Shown: positions 9,454-17,815, numbered from the stretch's first letter. The stretch is 64,000 bases of DNA from Mucilaginibacter inviolabilis (GCF_011089895.1 NZ_JAANAT010000001.1:372001-436000), one strand, 5' to 3'. Notes: a model not told the origin generated them from the sequence alone. Program-made: numbers and translations.

Positions 9454-11145
9454 TTAGCTTACCGAAGTAAGACTAACCTTACGTGTGGTTCTTAATGCCT
9501 CTAGTTTTTGAGCGAATTTCCTTGATTCAACCGCCACCTGTGAGTCTGTTTTGTAAGTAAGCGAAAGCGCCATATTACCTGTGGTATCCGCAACAGGATT
9601 TTTGAAAAAGAATACACCGCCCGCGGGGAGCATAACAGCGCTGTTAAAACTATCGTCCATATTACTTAAGGCAATAGCAATGTTGCCAAGCCCTGGTACC
9701 TGTGTTTTGAAAATATCGTCTAACAGCGACGAGAGGTTAAGGCCAAGAAAACTGAAAATGCTTGTCAGGAAGCTAAGTACACCACCTATTCCGTCCCAAA
9801 CGTCGGCACAGGTATTTTTGCCTGACTCTGGTTGATATTTGTCTACAGTGCAGCTCTGTTCAAATTTAAGGGTAGGGTGACCATCTTTGTCTTTTACCAC
9901 TTTGATAATGAATTTTGCGCTCCATTCGGTTCGCGTTTCTGCCCAGGCCCTTGCTGTGCATATCATATTTTTTTCCTTGCTTTTGTAAACAAACATACTT
10001 CCTTTAACATCGTAATGTATTTCTGTAGGATGGTTGCTGATCTTTACTTCAAAACTGTTCTGGTAAATGTCACTTTGGATATTCCAGTCGGATATCGCAA
10101 ATTTATAGCCTGTTGCGGTAGCCTGTTTAGCCTCACTATACTCCTTTTTGGGGCCTAATGTCAATCCCTCTTTTAGTTTGTCATAGGTCTGGTCACGTAG
10201 TCTTTCATATAGAGGTTTAAGGATAAATTCTTCGCTGAAGCGGGATGCAGCATATATCATTTTCGCATCGCATTGGTCGTCGGGCGAAATCCAGTTACTT
10301 TCAAAATTATCAACACTGCTCTTGATGGTACCGTAACCGCCTTTGGTAACCAGTGCAAAGTTTAGGGTACTCAAATGCTGATGAACATTATCATGAAACA
10401 TGGTGTAGGTTGTGCCTGTTGGCTTAATGCTATCGGGTACCTTTTCTTCTGCAGGTATGGCTGTTTGATCGTTCTGCGTTATGCTGTATCCCAGAATAAA
10501 GGGATTGCCTGTTTGGGTAAGCCATTTCAGATAAAAGTTCATGAAAATCACCAGCTGTTCTACACCTTGGTCTTTCGCTTTACCGGCATCAGTTTTTTCA
10601 GGGTCAAATTTCATCAGGTCGGTCGACTGGAAATTCATGAACAGGTGGTTTACATCAAACATATTTGACATAAACTTATTTAGCTGGTCTTCCACAAAGC
10701 CTGGTACTTTTATGTCCTTTGCCAAATTATCCTTTTGAAGTTGTTTCAGGTCCATGTTTATGGTAACCGCATATTGCCAGCCGGCAGCATCATAAGATAC
10801 GAGTTTGGCTTTCTGGCCCTGACCCTTCCAAAACCAAACATTTCCTGCCAGGAATTTTAATATGAAGGTGATAACTTTGCCGCTGCTGCTGATGCTAACC
10901 TGAGGTTGTATCTCTACCTCTATTGTGGCTGATAAAGGTTCACCCTTGGCATTACGCGGAATATCGTCTGGCGAATCATAAACTTTAAATTTATACTCGT
11001 CGGTTTCTTCATCCAGTTCCTGCGTAATGATGAGCTCAGGATGAATAGTACCCATCCTGAGCAAATGGGTAAGCTGGTCATTAATGGTTTTTTCGGTAAT
11101 GCTCACAACCATATCAAAATCTTTGAATACATCTGTGTTTTTCAT
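9454..11145 (-). CDS. Putative P47/OrfX-like TULIP-fold protein (563 aa)
   Basis: There is no signal peptide. The N-terminus (DMVVSITEKTINDQLTHLL) matches the way P47/OrfX proteins begin, with a hydrophobic strand and a helix that starts a TULIP lipid-binding fold. Further on are FSEEFILKPLYERL near residue 310 and a C-terminal segment LPAGGVFFFKNPVAD followed by LSLTYK, both like P47 landmarks as I remember them. P47 and OrfX proteins accompany botulinum neurotoxin genes, and relatives occur with other large proteins in many bacteria; TULIP proteins bind lipids. A short hydrophobic stretch (VLSFLTSIFSFLGLNLSSLLDDIF) lies near residue 460. It is the first gene of a two-gene unit with the 1201-residue protein. 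Family assignment is from recalled pattern, not a search. Confidence 0.5.
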   Translation of the reverse strand: MKNTDVFKDFDMVVSITEKTINDQLTHLLRMGTIHPELIITQELDEETDEYKFKVYDSPDDIPRNAKGEPLSATIEVEIQPQVSISSSGKVITFILKFLAGNVWFWKGQGQKAKLVSYDAAGWQYAVTINMDLKQLQKDNLAKDIKVPGFVEDQLNKFMSNMFDVNHLFMNFQSTDLMKFDPEKTDAGKAKDQGVEQLVIFMNFYLKWLTQTGNPFILGYSITQNDQTAIPAEEKVPDSIKPTGTTYTMFHDNVHQHLSTLNFALVTKGGYGTIKSSVDNFESNWISPDDQCDAKMIYAASRFSEEFILKPLYERLRDQTYDKLKEGLTLGPKKEYSEAKQATATGYKFAISDWNIQSDIYQNSFEVKISNHPTEIHYDVKGSMFVYKSKEKNMICTARAWAETRTEWSAKFIIKVVKDKDGHPTLKFEQSCTVDKYQPESGKNTCADVWDGIGGVLSFLTSIFSFLGLNLSSLLDDIFKTQVPGLGNIAIALSNMDDSFNSAVMLPAGGVFFFKNPVADTTGNMALSLTYKTDSQVAVESRKFAQKLEALRTTRKVSLTSVS

Positions 11146-11457
11146 GCTCTTTTAGTGTTTAATTGATTTGTTTTTAAATAAATAGCTATTTTGTTTAAAA
11201 GGGAATAGTAATTCCCGAAGGCTAAGGTAGCTGACGGAGCGAGGGGGATACAGACCGGAAAAAGGGTTATTACAGGCGGGTTTAACGCTTTATTAAAGGC
11301 TTGAAACAGGGTGGCAAAAAGCGGATTTAAGGCAGGCTTAAAGCGGGTTTCATCCTTGCGTAGTTAATCATTAATTAATTGCTTTGTAGGGGGATATTTC
11401 TTTTATATTTAAAAATTAAATCACAATTAATTATCCCTTCGGTTACTAAATCTTTTA
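11146..11457. other. Divergent intergenic region with degenerate GCGGGTTTAA repeats
   Basis: This stretch separates the minus-strand P47-like gene from the plus-strand lipoprotein gene. No convincing coding frame is visible. It holds four related short units, GCGGGTTTAA (11276), GCGGATTTAA (11321), GCAGGCTTAA (11332) and GCGGGTTT (11343). Promoters for both flanking genes must lie here, but I could not fix them. Confidence 0.5.
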
Positions 11458-11997
11458 ATGATGAAATCACTCAATCTATTCCTAATTACGGCCTTTATCG
11501 CTCTAGCGATAGGCGCATGTAAATCACAAAACAATGATAATACACTGACACCCGCTGATGCCCAACTGTTGAAGGGGGCCATCAGTGATTCCACTGCGCG
11601 CAGACTGGTTAAAAATTTCGGAGGCCGTGCCCATGTTTTTAAACGAGGAGGACTAGTACGTCCTGACACACGTACAGTTTGGTTCAGTAAGGAGCAGCTA
11701 AGAAGCCTGTTAAATCGTGTAGATAGTGAAAAGGGCGACGGCATCCGTTTTTACCTTGCCGCTTACGACTCTGTTAAAAAAACAGATACCAAAAATATCA
11801 AAGAGGCTTATCTGAACTATTCTACATTGGTCATGGTTTCTACGCGCTTCGACTCTTTGAACAAGGTGCATTTAGATTATTATAAGAATGTGAAGAGCCT
11901 GGTTGGTTCCATTATCATGGCTACACCAGAAAACCAGGGAGAATTATGCCCACCACCGGCCGTCTGTTTGGCATCCGGCGCAACTTTATTGCAATAA
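11458..11997 (+). CDS. Hypothetical lipoprotein (179 aa)
   Basis: The start is ATG 11458 with a second ATG directly after it. A lipoprotein signal peptide ends at the cysteine in AIGACKSQ. The mature part is about 160 residues, mostly polar, with a central helical segment and a C-terminal tail ELCPPPAVCLASGA that holds two more cysteines able to form a disulfide. I recognise no family. The gene for a membrane protein of a two-component locus starts 10 bases downstream, so the lipoprotein may belong to that locus as an input or output component; this is inference from position. Confidence 0.75.
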   Translation: MMKSLNLFLITAFIALAIGACKSQNNDNTLTPADAQLLKGAISDSTARRLVKNFGGRAHVFKRGGLVRPDTRTVWFSKEQLRSLLNRVDSEKGDGIRFYLAAYDSVKKTDTKNIKEAYLNYSTLVMVSTRFDSLNKVHLDYYKNVKSLVGSIIMATPENQGELCPPPAVCLASGATLLQ

Positions 11998-12007
11998 ATA
12001 AAAAGCT

Positions 12008-12676
12008 ATGTCGGCCTATATAACGGTAAATACAACGGCCGAAGCGCTTTGCTTCGTGGTAAGTTTATTTTGTTTATACAGGGATAAGGAGCCAGCCTGG
12101 CGGCTCTTTATCTGTTTCCTGCTGGCAACCGTATTGGTTGAAATTTGCGGTATTTATGTACGTACGGAGCTGCACCGGCCTAATTTTATGTTATACAATG
12201 TATTTCTGCTGGTTGAAGGCCTGGTGCAGAGTTATTTTTTTTATTATCTATACAAAACTTACCGCGATACCCGTAGGCTGTTTACTGGATGGTTAATTAT
12301 TTTTGCTTGTTTTTATTTTACTGAGCTTATTGAAAAACATTTTGAGGCTTATGTTTCAGCATCATCCACAACTATGTCTATCGGTTTGATCCTGGCATCG
12401 GTTTATTTTTATTATTTATTACTAAAAGAAGAAAAAGCAAGACACCTGATTACCTATGCGCCATTTTGGTGGGTTAATGGCACCATCTGTTTTTATTTTG
12501 CAGGCATTGCCTGCAATCTTTTTTTCACTTACCTGGTTCAGGACAGAACGCCGGGCATCGGCCACTCGGCAAGATACATTGTGTTTAGCATACTAAACAT
12601 CATTTTGTATTTAAGCTGGTCGTACGCTTTTATATGCAGATATCGTCAAAGGATCTTATTTTCCTCATCGGATTAG
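12008..12676 (+). CDS. Seven-helix integral membrane protein next to a histidine kinase
   Basis: The 222 residues hold about seven hydrophobic segments (around 8-25, 33-50, 60-82, 90-107, 117-137, 152-175 and 188-208), with charged loops between and a positively charged C-terminus (CRYRQRI). There is no catalytic motif. The 3' end overlaps the start of the histidine kinase gene by 43 bases, which means translation coupling and a shared role, probably as a sensor or partner of the kinase. Small membrane proteins of this type beside HisKA_3 kinases are common in Bacteroidota. Function unknown. Confidence 0.75.
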   Translation: MSAYITVNTTAEALCFVVSLFCLYRDKEPAWRLFICFLLATVLVEICGIYVRTELHRPNFMLYNVFLLVEGLVQSYFFYYLYKTYRDTRRLFTGWLIIFACFYFTELIEKHFEAYVSASSTTMSIGLILASVYFYYLLLKEEKARHLITYAPFWWVNGTICFYFAGIACNLFFTYLVQDRTPGIGHSARYIVFSILNIILYLSWSYAFICRYRQRILFSSSD

Positions 12677-13416
12677 CTTCTGTCATTTTCCTGATTGCGC
12701 CGGTAACACTCATTAGTTTTGTGATGCTGCACAATAACAGAAAAAAACGACATGAAAAGGAAAAAGCGTGGCTAAAAACCAGCTTTGAAAATGAGCTGCT
12801 GAAAAGTCAGATGGAGGTGCAGGAACAAACCATGCAAACCCTGGCCGGTCACCTGCACGACAACATCGGCCAGTTATTAAGTCTGACGACTGTTACACTG
12901 AGCACCATTAAACCTGACGATCCTGAGCTTGTACGCAAAAAAGTAGATTCGGCCTCCCAGCTGGCAAAGCGTGCCATTAAGGAACTTCGACAACTTTCCA
13001 GGCTGATTTACGGACAGGAACTGACCCGCAGAGGACTTGCCGAAGCCATTGCTTTTGAACTCGATTATTTAAGAACGGCAGACTTGCATATTATTACATT
13101 CAACAGTAATTATAAATCTAAAGAAGGGCAGCATGATAAAGAGATTATCTTGTTCCGTATTTTTCAGGAAATACTGAATAATGCCGTGCGCCATGCCGAA
13201 GCCACAACCATTGATGTTGTAGTTCATCAGGATGAGCAAAACCTGGAGGTGAAGATAAAAGATAATGGAAAGGGCTTTGTTGAAGAAGAAGTGATAAAGG
13301 AGAAGAGCGGGATGGGTTTGTTTAACATTCGTAAACGAGTAGCCCTTATTGGAGGTGATATAAGCATTTTTGCACAAAATGGCACTGAAATTAAAATTGT
13401 AGTACCTTACCCATGA
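12634..13416 (+). CDS. NarX/LytS-type sensor histidine kinase (HisKA_3)
   Basis: The 260-residue product has a single N-terminal membrane helix (about 9-32), then a coiled-coil stretch and the dimerisation/phosphoacceptor helix with LAGHLHDNIGQLLS, where His75 is the likely phosphorylated residue. The ATPase domain follows with the N box FRIFQEILNNAVRHA, the G1 box DNGKGF and the G2 box GMGLFNIRKRV. It has no large extracytoplasmic sensor domain, so sensing probably depends on the membrane protein whose gene overlaps it upstream. The response regulator gene starts 3 bases downstream. Confidence 0.93.
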   Translation: MQISSKDLIFLIGLASVIFLIAPVTLISFVMLHNNRKKRHEKEKAWLKTSFENELLKSQMEVQEQTMQTLAGHLHDNIGQLLSLTTVTLSTIKPDDPELVRKKVDSASQLAKRAIKELRQLSRLIYGQELTRRGLAEAIAFELDYLRTADLHIITFNSNYKSKEGQHDKEIILFRIFQEILNNAVRHAEATTIDVVVHQDEQNLEVKIKDNGKGFVEEEVIKEKSGMGLFNIRKRVALIGGDISIFAQNGTEIKIVVPYP

Positions 13417-13419
13417 AAT

Positions 13420-14073
13420 ATGGAAAACAAAGAAATCAGAATTGCTGTTGTAGATGACCATACGCTTTTCCGCCAGGGGATCAGCAGCCTGCTTTTGGAA
13501 AACGAAGAAATCAAGATCGTGTTCGACGCGGCAAACGGCGCTGTGATGAAGGAGAAAATAGGTAAACACCCATTACCCGATGTGATACTGATGGATATTA
13601 CCATGCCCTTGGTTAACGGTTATGAGGCTACACGCTGGCTTAAACAAAATTATCCTTTGGTAAAAGTACTTGCCCTGAGCATGTTTGAGGACGATGAGCC
13701 GATTATCAAAATGCTGAAATGCGGGGCAGGTGGTTATATCTTAAAAGAATCCAATGCCTCTGACCTGATGTACGCTATTAAAACCATTGCCAGACACGAT
13801 TATTTTTTAAATGATCTGGTGTCGGGCAAATTGTTGCGCTCTATCCAGGACGAAGTAAAAGTCCCTGACCCCATTGCTGATTTAACTGCTAACGAGATCC
13901 GGTTTTTAGAATTGTGCTGCTCCGAACTCACTTATAAAGAGATAGCGGGTAAAATGTGCCTGAGCCCGCATACCATTGACAACTATCGCGATGCCCTGTT
14001 CCAAAAACTCGACCTGAGATCGAGAACAGGGTTGGTAATATTTGCGCTAAAAAACGGTATTGCAAGATATTAG
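13420..14073 (+). CDS. NarL/FixJ-family response regulator
   Basis: The receiver domain (residues 5-125) has the acidic pair Asp12-Asp13, the phosphoacceptor Asp59 in VILMDITMP and the conserved Lys in GGYILKES. The C-terminal LuxR-type helix-turn-helix is LTANEIRFLELCCSELTYKEIA followed by LSPHTIDNYRDALFQKL. The pattern is a full-length 217-residue transcription factor. It starts 3 bases after the histidine kinase stop codon, so the two form a cognate pair. The target genes are not visible; the upstream lipoprotein and membrane protein genes are the first candidates. Confidence 0.95.
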   Translation: MENKEIRIAVVDDHTLFRQGISSLLLENEEIKIVFDAANGAVMKEKIGKHPLPDVILMDITMPLVNGYEATRWLKQNYPLVKVLALSMFEDDEPIIKMLKCGAGGYILKESNASDLMYAIKTIARHDYFLNDLVSGKLLRSIQDEVKVPDPIADLTANEIRFLELCCSELTYKEIAGKMCLSPHTIDNYRDALFQKLDLRSRTGLVIFALKNGIARY

Positions 14074-14365
14074 AGAGCTCAATTGAACCCTATTTACTTG
14101 TTCTTTTTCTATATCGCTTAACGTGGCAAAGATAATAGGTTGCTTGGCATTAGTGATATCAGCGCTACCAACCTTTGAGCTCATTATATTCTTTAAGTCC
14201 ATCGGTGCATGCTCAAAAGCATGTATTCCAACGGAAAATTGTTTGCCATAAACCACAAATCATTTGTTTCGATTTGCTAATCGGAGTGTCACTACTGTTA
14301 ACAGAAAGACCGTGTCACGAATTTTTGAGCATTTTTGGTGTTTTTTGAGCAATTAATGGAAATGA

Positions 14366-14398
14366 AAAGCCCTGTAAAATATTATTTTACAGGGCTTT
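14366..14398. terminator. Strong terminator shared by the response regulator gene and ssrA
   Basis: A 15-base perfect stem (AAAGCCCTGTAAAAT at 14366-14380 and its complement at 14384-14398) with a 3-base loop lies between the convergent response regulator and tmRNA genes. Confidence 0.8.
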
Positions 14399-14422
14399 AA
14401 TCATATTTGATGATTCAAAAAG

Positions 14423-14788
14423 TGGAGCCGGAGGGATTCGAACCCTCGTCCAAACATGGTATAAGGTAAGCTTTCTACATGCTTAGCTTCTGTTTAATTG
14501 TAGGGAAGGGGAAGGTCAGTCGCTTACCTGTACCGTCTTCCTTAGGTGCTTTATCTCGCCTGCTTTGCACACCATTAAGCTGGCCAGTTCCGTTTTTCGA
14601 TGCCCCGATTGCCGATTCAACAGAACGGAAAACCGGCGGGACAAAAGCTAGTTAATTCTAAATTAAGCAGCTAAGGCGTAGTTATTTTCGCCATTTGTAA
14701 GTTTGAGCGTTCAGATTTAAGCGCTAATTCACCCAACGCGCTGCATGCTTACTTACTTATCTCCATCCTGTCAATTCCGGTCGACCCC
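14423..14788 (-). ncRNA. ssrA: tmRNA (transfer-messenger RNA)
   Basis: The minus strand begins GGGGTCGACCGG and ends with a T-arm GGTTCGAATCC and CCGGCTCCA. The first seven bases pair with the seven before the discriminator A (one G-U pair) to form the acceptor stem. The tag frame reads GENNYALAA followed by TAA at 14663-14692, a typical Bacteroidota tag. The length is 366 nt. CCA is not encoded: the base after the discriminator is C and then T, so the tail must be added after transcription. tmRNA frees stalled ribosomes and marks the unfinished proteins for degradation. Confidence 0.97.
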
Positions 14789-14835
14789 ATTTTAATTGAG
14801 TTGCTTTACCTGTCGGCAGTTTGCAGTTAAGGGTA

Positions 14836-14843
14836 CAAATATA
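14836..14843 (-). promoter_or_regulatory. Candidate -7 promoter element of ssrA
   Basis: On the minus strand this reads TATATTTG, an exact match to the Bacteroidota TAnnTTTG element, about 48 bases before the mature tmRNA 5' end. The extra length fits a processed 5' leader. I see no clear TTTG at the -33 position. Confidence 0.5.
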
Positions 14844-14873
14844 CAGAAAATACTTTGCAGTTGATGAACACTT

Positions 14874-15935
14874 CTATCCAACAAGATGTTTTATGAACGG
14901 TATTTTACTCATTACGTATACTAAAAGCCAGGATAGTAAAAAACATGACAAAGCTATAACAGGGATACTAAATGCTGGATTAAAAAGAGTGTAATTAATT
15001 TCGGCCAGGTCAAAAAGAGTTAATATTAATGCATGACTAAAATAGATCCCCAAAGTGAGTTTTCCTGCATTTTGGATTATTTTATTCAGTATAGGGCTCA
15101 ATTTGACCACTGTGTGCTTAGCAGTTAAAAACGCACTTGCCGAAAGCAGGATAATAAATGGACTTATTGGCTCATAAAAAAAAGTGCTTAATTCATGATT
15201 TTTTAGCAGTAGGTAATGAGTGCCCAGAACGATGATTGACGCCATCATAACGAATGCCGCTGCAGTCATATAAACCAAGCCACGAATATGAAAATTTTTA
15301 TAAGTAAGATAATAACCAAGCACCAGGTATCCAATATATCCTGTAAAATTATGAAGGTCGATAGCAGTATCGAAGCTACTTAAATAAGGCTTGCTGATCA
15401 GCACCGTTAAAAACCAAATACCAAGAAAATATAACAGCTCTTTTTCTGATGCCTGCTTTACAAATTTGCCTATGACGGGTATAAACAAATACAAGCCTAT
15501 CAACAAATATACGTACCAGAGGTGATAGTAGGCACCGGTTTGAAACTGGAGTAAGATTAGCCGGATGTTTGCCCAAATACTGTCTGTAAAAACAAACTCT
15601 TCATTGTAGCATCGGTAAAGTACATAAACCGTACTCCAAAAAAGGAAAGGAAGTATAAGTCGGCCAAGCCTTTTCTTCAAGAAATCGCCCAGCTCATAAT
15701 CCCGGTGCAGCAGCAAAGCGCCGGTAATCATCACAAAAACCGGTACGGCAAAACGTACCAGCGCATTATAAATGTCGGCTACCAGCCAATCTTGTATAGG
15801 GTTTCCTTTATGATAAAAGAGCAGGGGTGAGGCCGTGTGTAATACCACCACTGCAAACATGGCTATCAATCGTAAGTTATTTATCCAGGCTATGTTTTGC
15901 CGCGTATCCTGAGCGCTCTCCTGGTTAAACCTCAT
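14874..15935 (-). CDS. Acyltransferase 3 family membrane protein (WecH/YiaH-like O-acetyltransferase)
   Basis: The 353 residues form about ten membrane helices. The family landmarks are NLRLIAMFAVVVLHT at the N-terminus with the conserved His, the basic loop LKKRLGRLILPFLFWS and YHLWYVYLLIGLYLFIPVI near residue 135. Proteins of this family transfer acetyl or other acyl groups to sugars of envelope polysaccharides at the inner membrane. The gene stands alone between ssrA and a divergent regulatory region, so its substrate cannot be read from context. Confidence 0.88.
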   Translation of the reverse strand: MRFNQESAQDTRQNIAWINNLRLIAMFAVVVLHTASPLLFYHKGNPIQDWLVADIYNALVRFAVPVFVMITGALLLHRDYELGDFLKKRLGRLILPFLFWSTVYVLYRCYNEEFVFTDSIWANIRLILLQFQTGAYYHLWYVYLLIGLYLFIPVIGKFVKQASEKELLYFLGIWFLTVLISKPYLSSFDTAIDLHNFTGYIGYLVLGYYLTYKNFHIRGLVYMTAAAFVMMASIIVLGTHYLLLKNHELSTFFYEPISPFIILLSASAFLTAKHTVVKLSPILNKIIQNAGKLTLGIYFSHALILTLFDLAEINYTLFNPAFSIPVIALSCFLLSWLLVYVMSKIPFIKHLVG

Positions 15936-16029
15936 TTGTCAGAATAGTAATGGTTGGTTTAGGCATTTGGAATATTATTATTTACTAATTCAGGTAAATA
16001 TAAAAACACCAATTATAAAATAAGGAAAA

Positions 16030-16392
16030 TTAGTCTTTCTTTATTAGGTTCCGCTGTTTGCCACCCCAGTCACTTAATTGTTTCAGGATGGGGCCCAGTT
16101 CAAGAGCCATTTCGGTGAGTTCATATTCTACCCTCGGTGGCACTTCGGCAAAAACAGTCCGTTTAACCAGGCCATCCTCTTCCAGAGCTCTTAATTGAAG
16201 GGTTAGCATACGTTCTGATATATAAGAAAACTCTTTTTTAATCTCGTTAAACCTTCGTTTTTTGGTGCACAACTTGTCCATTATCAATAATTTCCATCGA
16301 CCCCCAAGCTTATGAACCGCATAAGTAAGATCACAATCAATTACACATATTTCATTACGGGTATAGGTTGAGTTTTGCTTTCTTCCGGCCAT
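16030..16392 (-). CDS. HxlR-family winged-helix transcriptional regulator (first copy)
   Basis: The 120 residues carry the family core: CDLTYAVHKLGGRWKLLIMDKL, then RRFNEIKKEFSYISERMLTLQLRALEEDGLVKRTVF and YELTEMALELGPILKQLSDWG. A cysteine at the start of the core (CVIDCDLTY) is in the place where redox- or electrophile-sensing HxlR proteins often have one. The gene is divergent from an SDR oxidoreductase 110 bases away, the usual arrangement for a regulator of its neighbour. Its promoter overlaps two direct repeats that are likely operators. Confidence 0.92.
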   Translation of the reverse strand: MAGRKQNSTYTRNEICVIDCDLTYAVHKLGGRWKLLIMDKLCTKKRRFNEIKKEFSYISERMLTLQLRALEEDGLVKRTVFAEVPPRVEYELTEMALELGPILKQLSDWGGKQRNLIKKD

Positions 16393-16410
16393 TAGTTACT
16401 TTTTTGTTAG

Positions 16411-16439
16411 TACCATACAATTAATTACTTACCGTACAA
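16411..16439. promoter_or_regulatory. Candidate operator: direct repeats TACCATACAA / TACCGTACAA
   Basis: The two 10-base units (16411-16420 and 16430-16439) differ by one base and are 19 bases apart, about two helical turns. The second overlaps the -7 element of the hxlR-like gene, and both lie upstream of the SDR promoter. HxlR proteins bind as dimers to paired half-sites in such divergent spacers; binding here is inference. Confidence 0.45.
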
Positions 16440-16468
16440 ATTTAAGGTTGCCGCCTAATTTTGCCAAA
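16437..16468 (-). promoter_or_regulatory. Candidate promoter of the first HxlR gene
   Basis: On the minus strand TTTG (16465-16468) is followed after 20 bases by TAAATTTG (16437-16444), matching the Bacteroidota -33/-7 pattern with usual spacing. Confidence 0.5.
16456..16463 (+). promoter_or_regulatory. Candidate -7 element of the first SDR gene
   Basis: TAATTTTG matches TAnnTTTG and lies 39 bases before the ATG at 16503. It contains the TTG at 16461 that would open a longer reading frame, which argues for the ATG start. No good -33 element is seen, so activation by a regulator is possible. Confidence 0.45.
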
Positions 16469-16502
16469 GAATTTTTTGACAACAAGTAATATTATAAAAA
16501 TT

Positions 16503-17255
16503 ATGGATCTGTATTTAAAAGGAAAAACCGCGGTAGTAACCGGCGCCAGCCAGGGCCTTGGGCGGGCAATTGCCAAAGAATTGGCTATAGAGGGTGTAAA
16601 AGTATTGGCCACCGCCCGCAATGAGGAATTACTAAAAAGTCTGCAGGAAGAAGTAGTAGCTGCAGGAGGTGTAGAGCCGGTTATATTTATACAAGATTTT
16701 GTTGCCCCCGATGGGCCTCAGAAAATCGCGGCGGCAGCTTTATTAAGCCTGGGTCATATTGATATACTGATCAATAATACCGGTCGAAGCCAGCCACTGG
16801 ATGTTATTGGATCAGATGAAGCCTGGAGCGAGTCGATGACGATGGATTTTGACCGCCACAGACAATTGACCCAACAATTGTTACCGCATTTTATAGAGCG
16901 CAAGCAAGGTTCAATTTTGAACATCACCAGTACTTATGAGCTGCGCTCGATAAATGTTTCGGCAGTAGCCAAAGCAAGCATAGTAATGTGGTCAAAACAA
17001 TTGTCTGGACAATTAGGTAAATACGGTATCAGGATCAATTGCCTGCAGCCTGGTCTTTTGGATACGGCCAATGTGCGCCGCGGCTTTACCGCCGAAGCAC
17101 GCAAGGAATTTGCTGCCCGCGAAATCCCTCTGGGTGATTTTGGCGAACCGCAGGATATAGCCAATATGGCCACCTTCCTGGTATCGCCCCGGGCAAAATA
17201 CATCACCGGTACAGTCGGGGTAGTGGATGGCGGGATGCGTCACTATGCTTTCTGA
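16503..17255 (+). CDS. SDR-family oxidoreductase, catalytic Tyr replaced by Ser
   Basis: The 250-residue product has a Rossmann fold with the cofactor motif TGASQGLG (residues 13-20), NNTGRS at 91-96 and a C-terminal TGTVGVVDGG. The usual active site is Ser-Tyr-x-x-x-Lys. Here the Ser (NITST, about 141-145) and Lys157 are present, but the position four before the Lys is Ser153 (SAVAK) and not Tyr. It may use another residue or may have lost normal reductase activity. ATG 16503 is preferred over TTG 16461, which lies inside the promoter. It is divergent from an HxlR regulator that probably controls it. Substrate unknown. Confidence 0.9.
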   Translation: MDLYLKGKTAVVTGASQGLGRAIAKELAIEGVKVLATARNEELLKSLQEEVVAAGGVEPVIFIQDFVAPDGPQKIAAAALLSLGHIDILINNTGRSQPLDVIGSDEAWSESMTMDFDRHRQLTQQLLPHFIERKQGSILNITSTYELRSINVSAVAKASIVMWSKQLSGQLGKYGIRINCLQPGLLDTANVRRGFTAEARKEFAAREIPLGDFGEPQDIANMATFLVSPRAKYITGTVGVVDGGMRHYAF

Positions 17256-17280
17256 TCTCTGTAAAAAAAAGGAGAAAATT

Positions 17281-17317
17281 AAAAAAGGCCGCTAAGCTCT
17301 GGCTTAGTAGCCTTTTT
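17281..17317. terminator. Bidirectional terminator between SDR and cupin genes
   Basis: An inverted repeat around AAAAAAGGC...GCTAAGC and GCTTAG...GCCTTTTT separates two convergent genes and has T-runs on both strands; the stem contains a small internal mismatch. Confidence 0.75.
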
Positions 17318-17323
17318 AATTTT

Positions 17324-17815
17324 TTAATCCAGATAATCGGGGGGATATAGTTTTTGACCATATTTTTCTGCCAATTGGTTTAATCTGGCCAGATCATCAT
17401 TGCTGAAAGCCGGCGGAGGTAAAAATGTACCTGCAGCAACCGGGGTTCCTATTTCTTCAAAAAAAGCGTCTAAACCAGCTGGGATAACTGTACATAGCAT
17501 ATGAGCTGTTTGAGTGCTGGTATTTTTAAAACAATGTACTTCGCCGCCTTTAGGCACATTTACAAAAGCTCCCTTTTTTGCAGTGTATTTTCCGGCTTCG
17601 GTTTTAAACTCAATTTCGCCATCTATTACGTAAAATAATTCCTGTATATCTGCATGAGCATGAGGACCCGGCCCACCTCCTGGCGGCACAAGCATGTCAA
17701 TAACCGCATAAGCCCCTTCAGTTTGTTTGCCCGAAACAATGATGCGATAAGCGTCGCCTACTACAGAGAGGCTTTCTCCCTGATCTTCATTTACGGTTGT
17801 TATATGGTTTGTCAT
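17324..17815 (-). CDS. Cupin-domain protein
   Basis: The start is ATG 17815; the codon before it is GTG and is less likely. The 163 residues hold a single cupin barrel. Motif 1 is GPGPHAHADIQELFYVIDG with the two His and one Glu that bind metal, and motif 2 is PKGGEVHCFKN with a third His. The metal site is therefore complete. The sequence around it resembles small stand-alone cupins that act on aromatic or keto compounds, but members of the family differ widely and no substrate can be named. The gene is convergent with the SDR gene and stands alone. Confidence 0.88.
   Translation of the reverse strand: MTNHITTVNEDQGESLSVVGDAYRIIVSGKQTEGAYAVIDMLVPPGGGPGPHAHADIQELFYVIDGEIEFKTEAGKYTAKKGAFVNVPKGGEVHCFKNTSTQTAHMLCTVIPAGLDAFFEEIGTPVAAGTFLPPPAFSNDDLARLNQLAEKYGQKLYPPDYLD

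Noticed and set aside
14047..14256. A 69-codon minus-strand frame after the response regulator gene, with protein-like composition (APMDLKNIMSSKVGSADITNAK)
   Set aside because: It overlaps the response regulator end, has no promoter or recognisable domain, and lies between two convergent transcripts. It could be a remnant, but I cannot support it as a gene.
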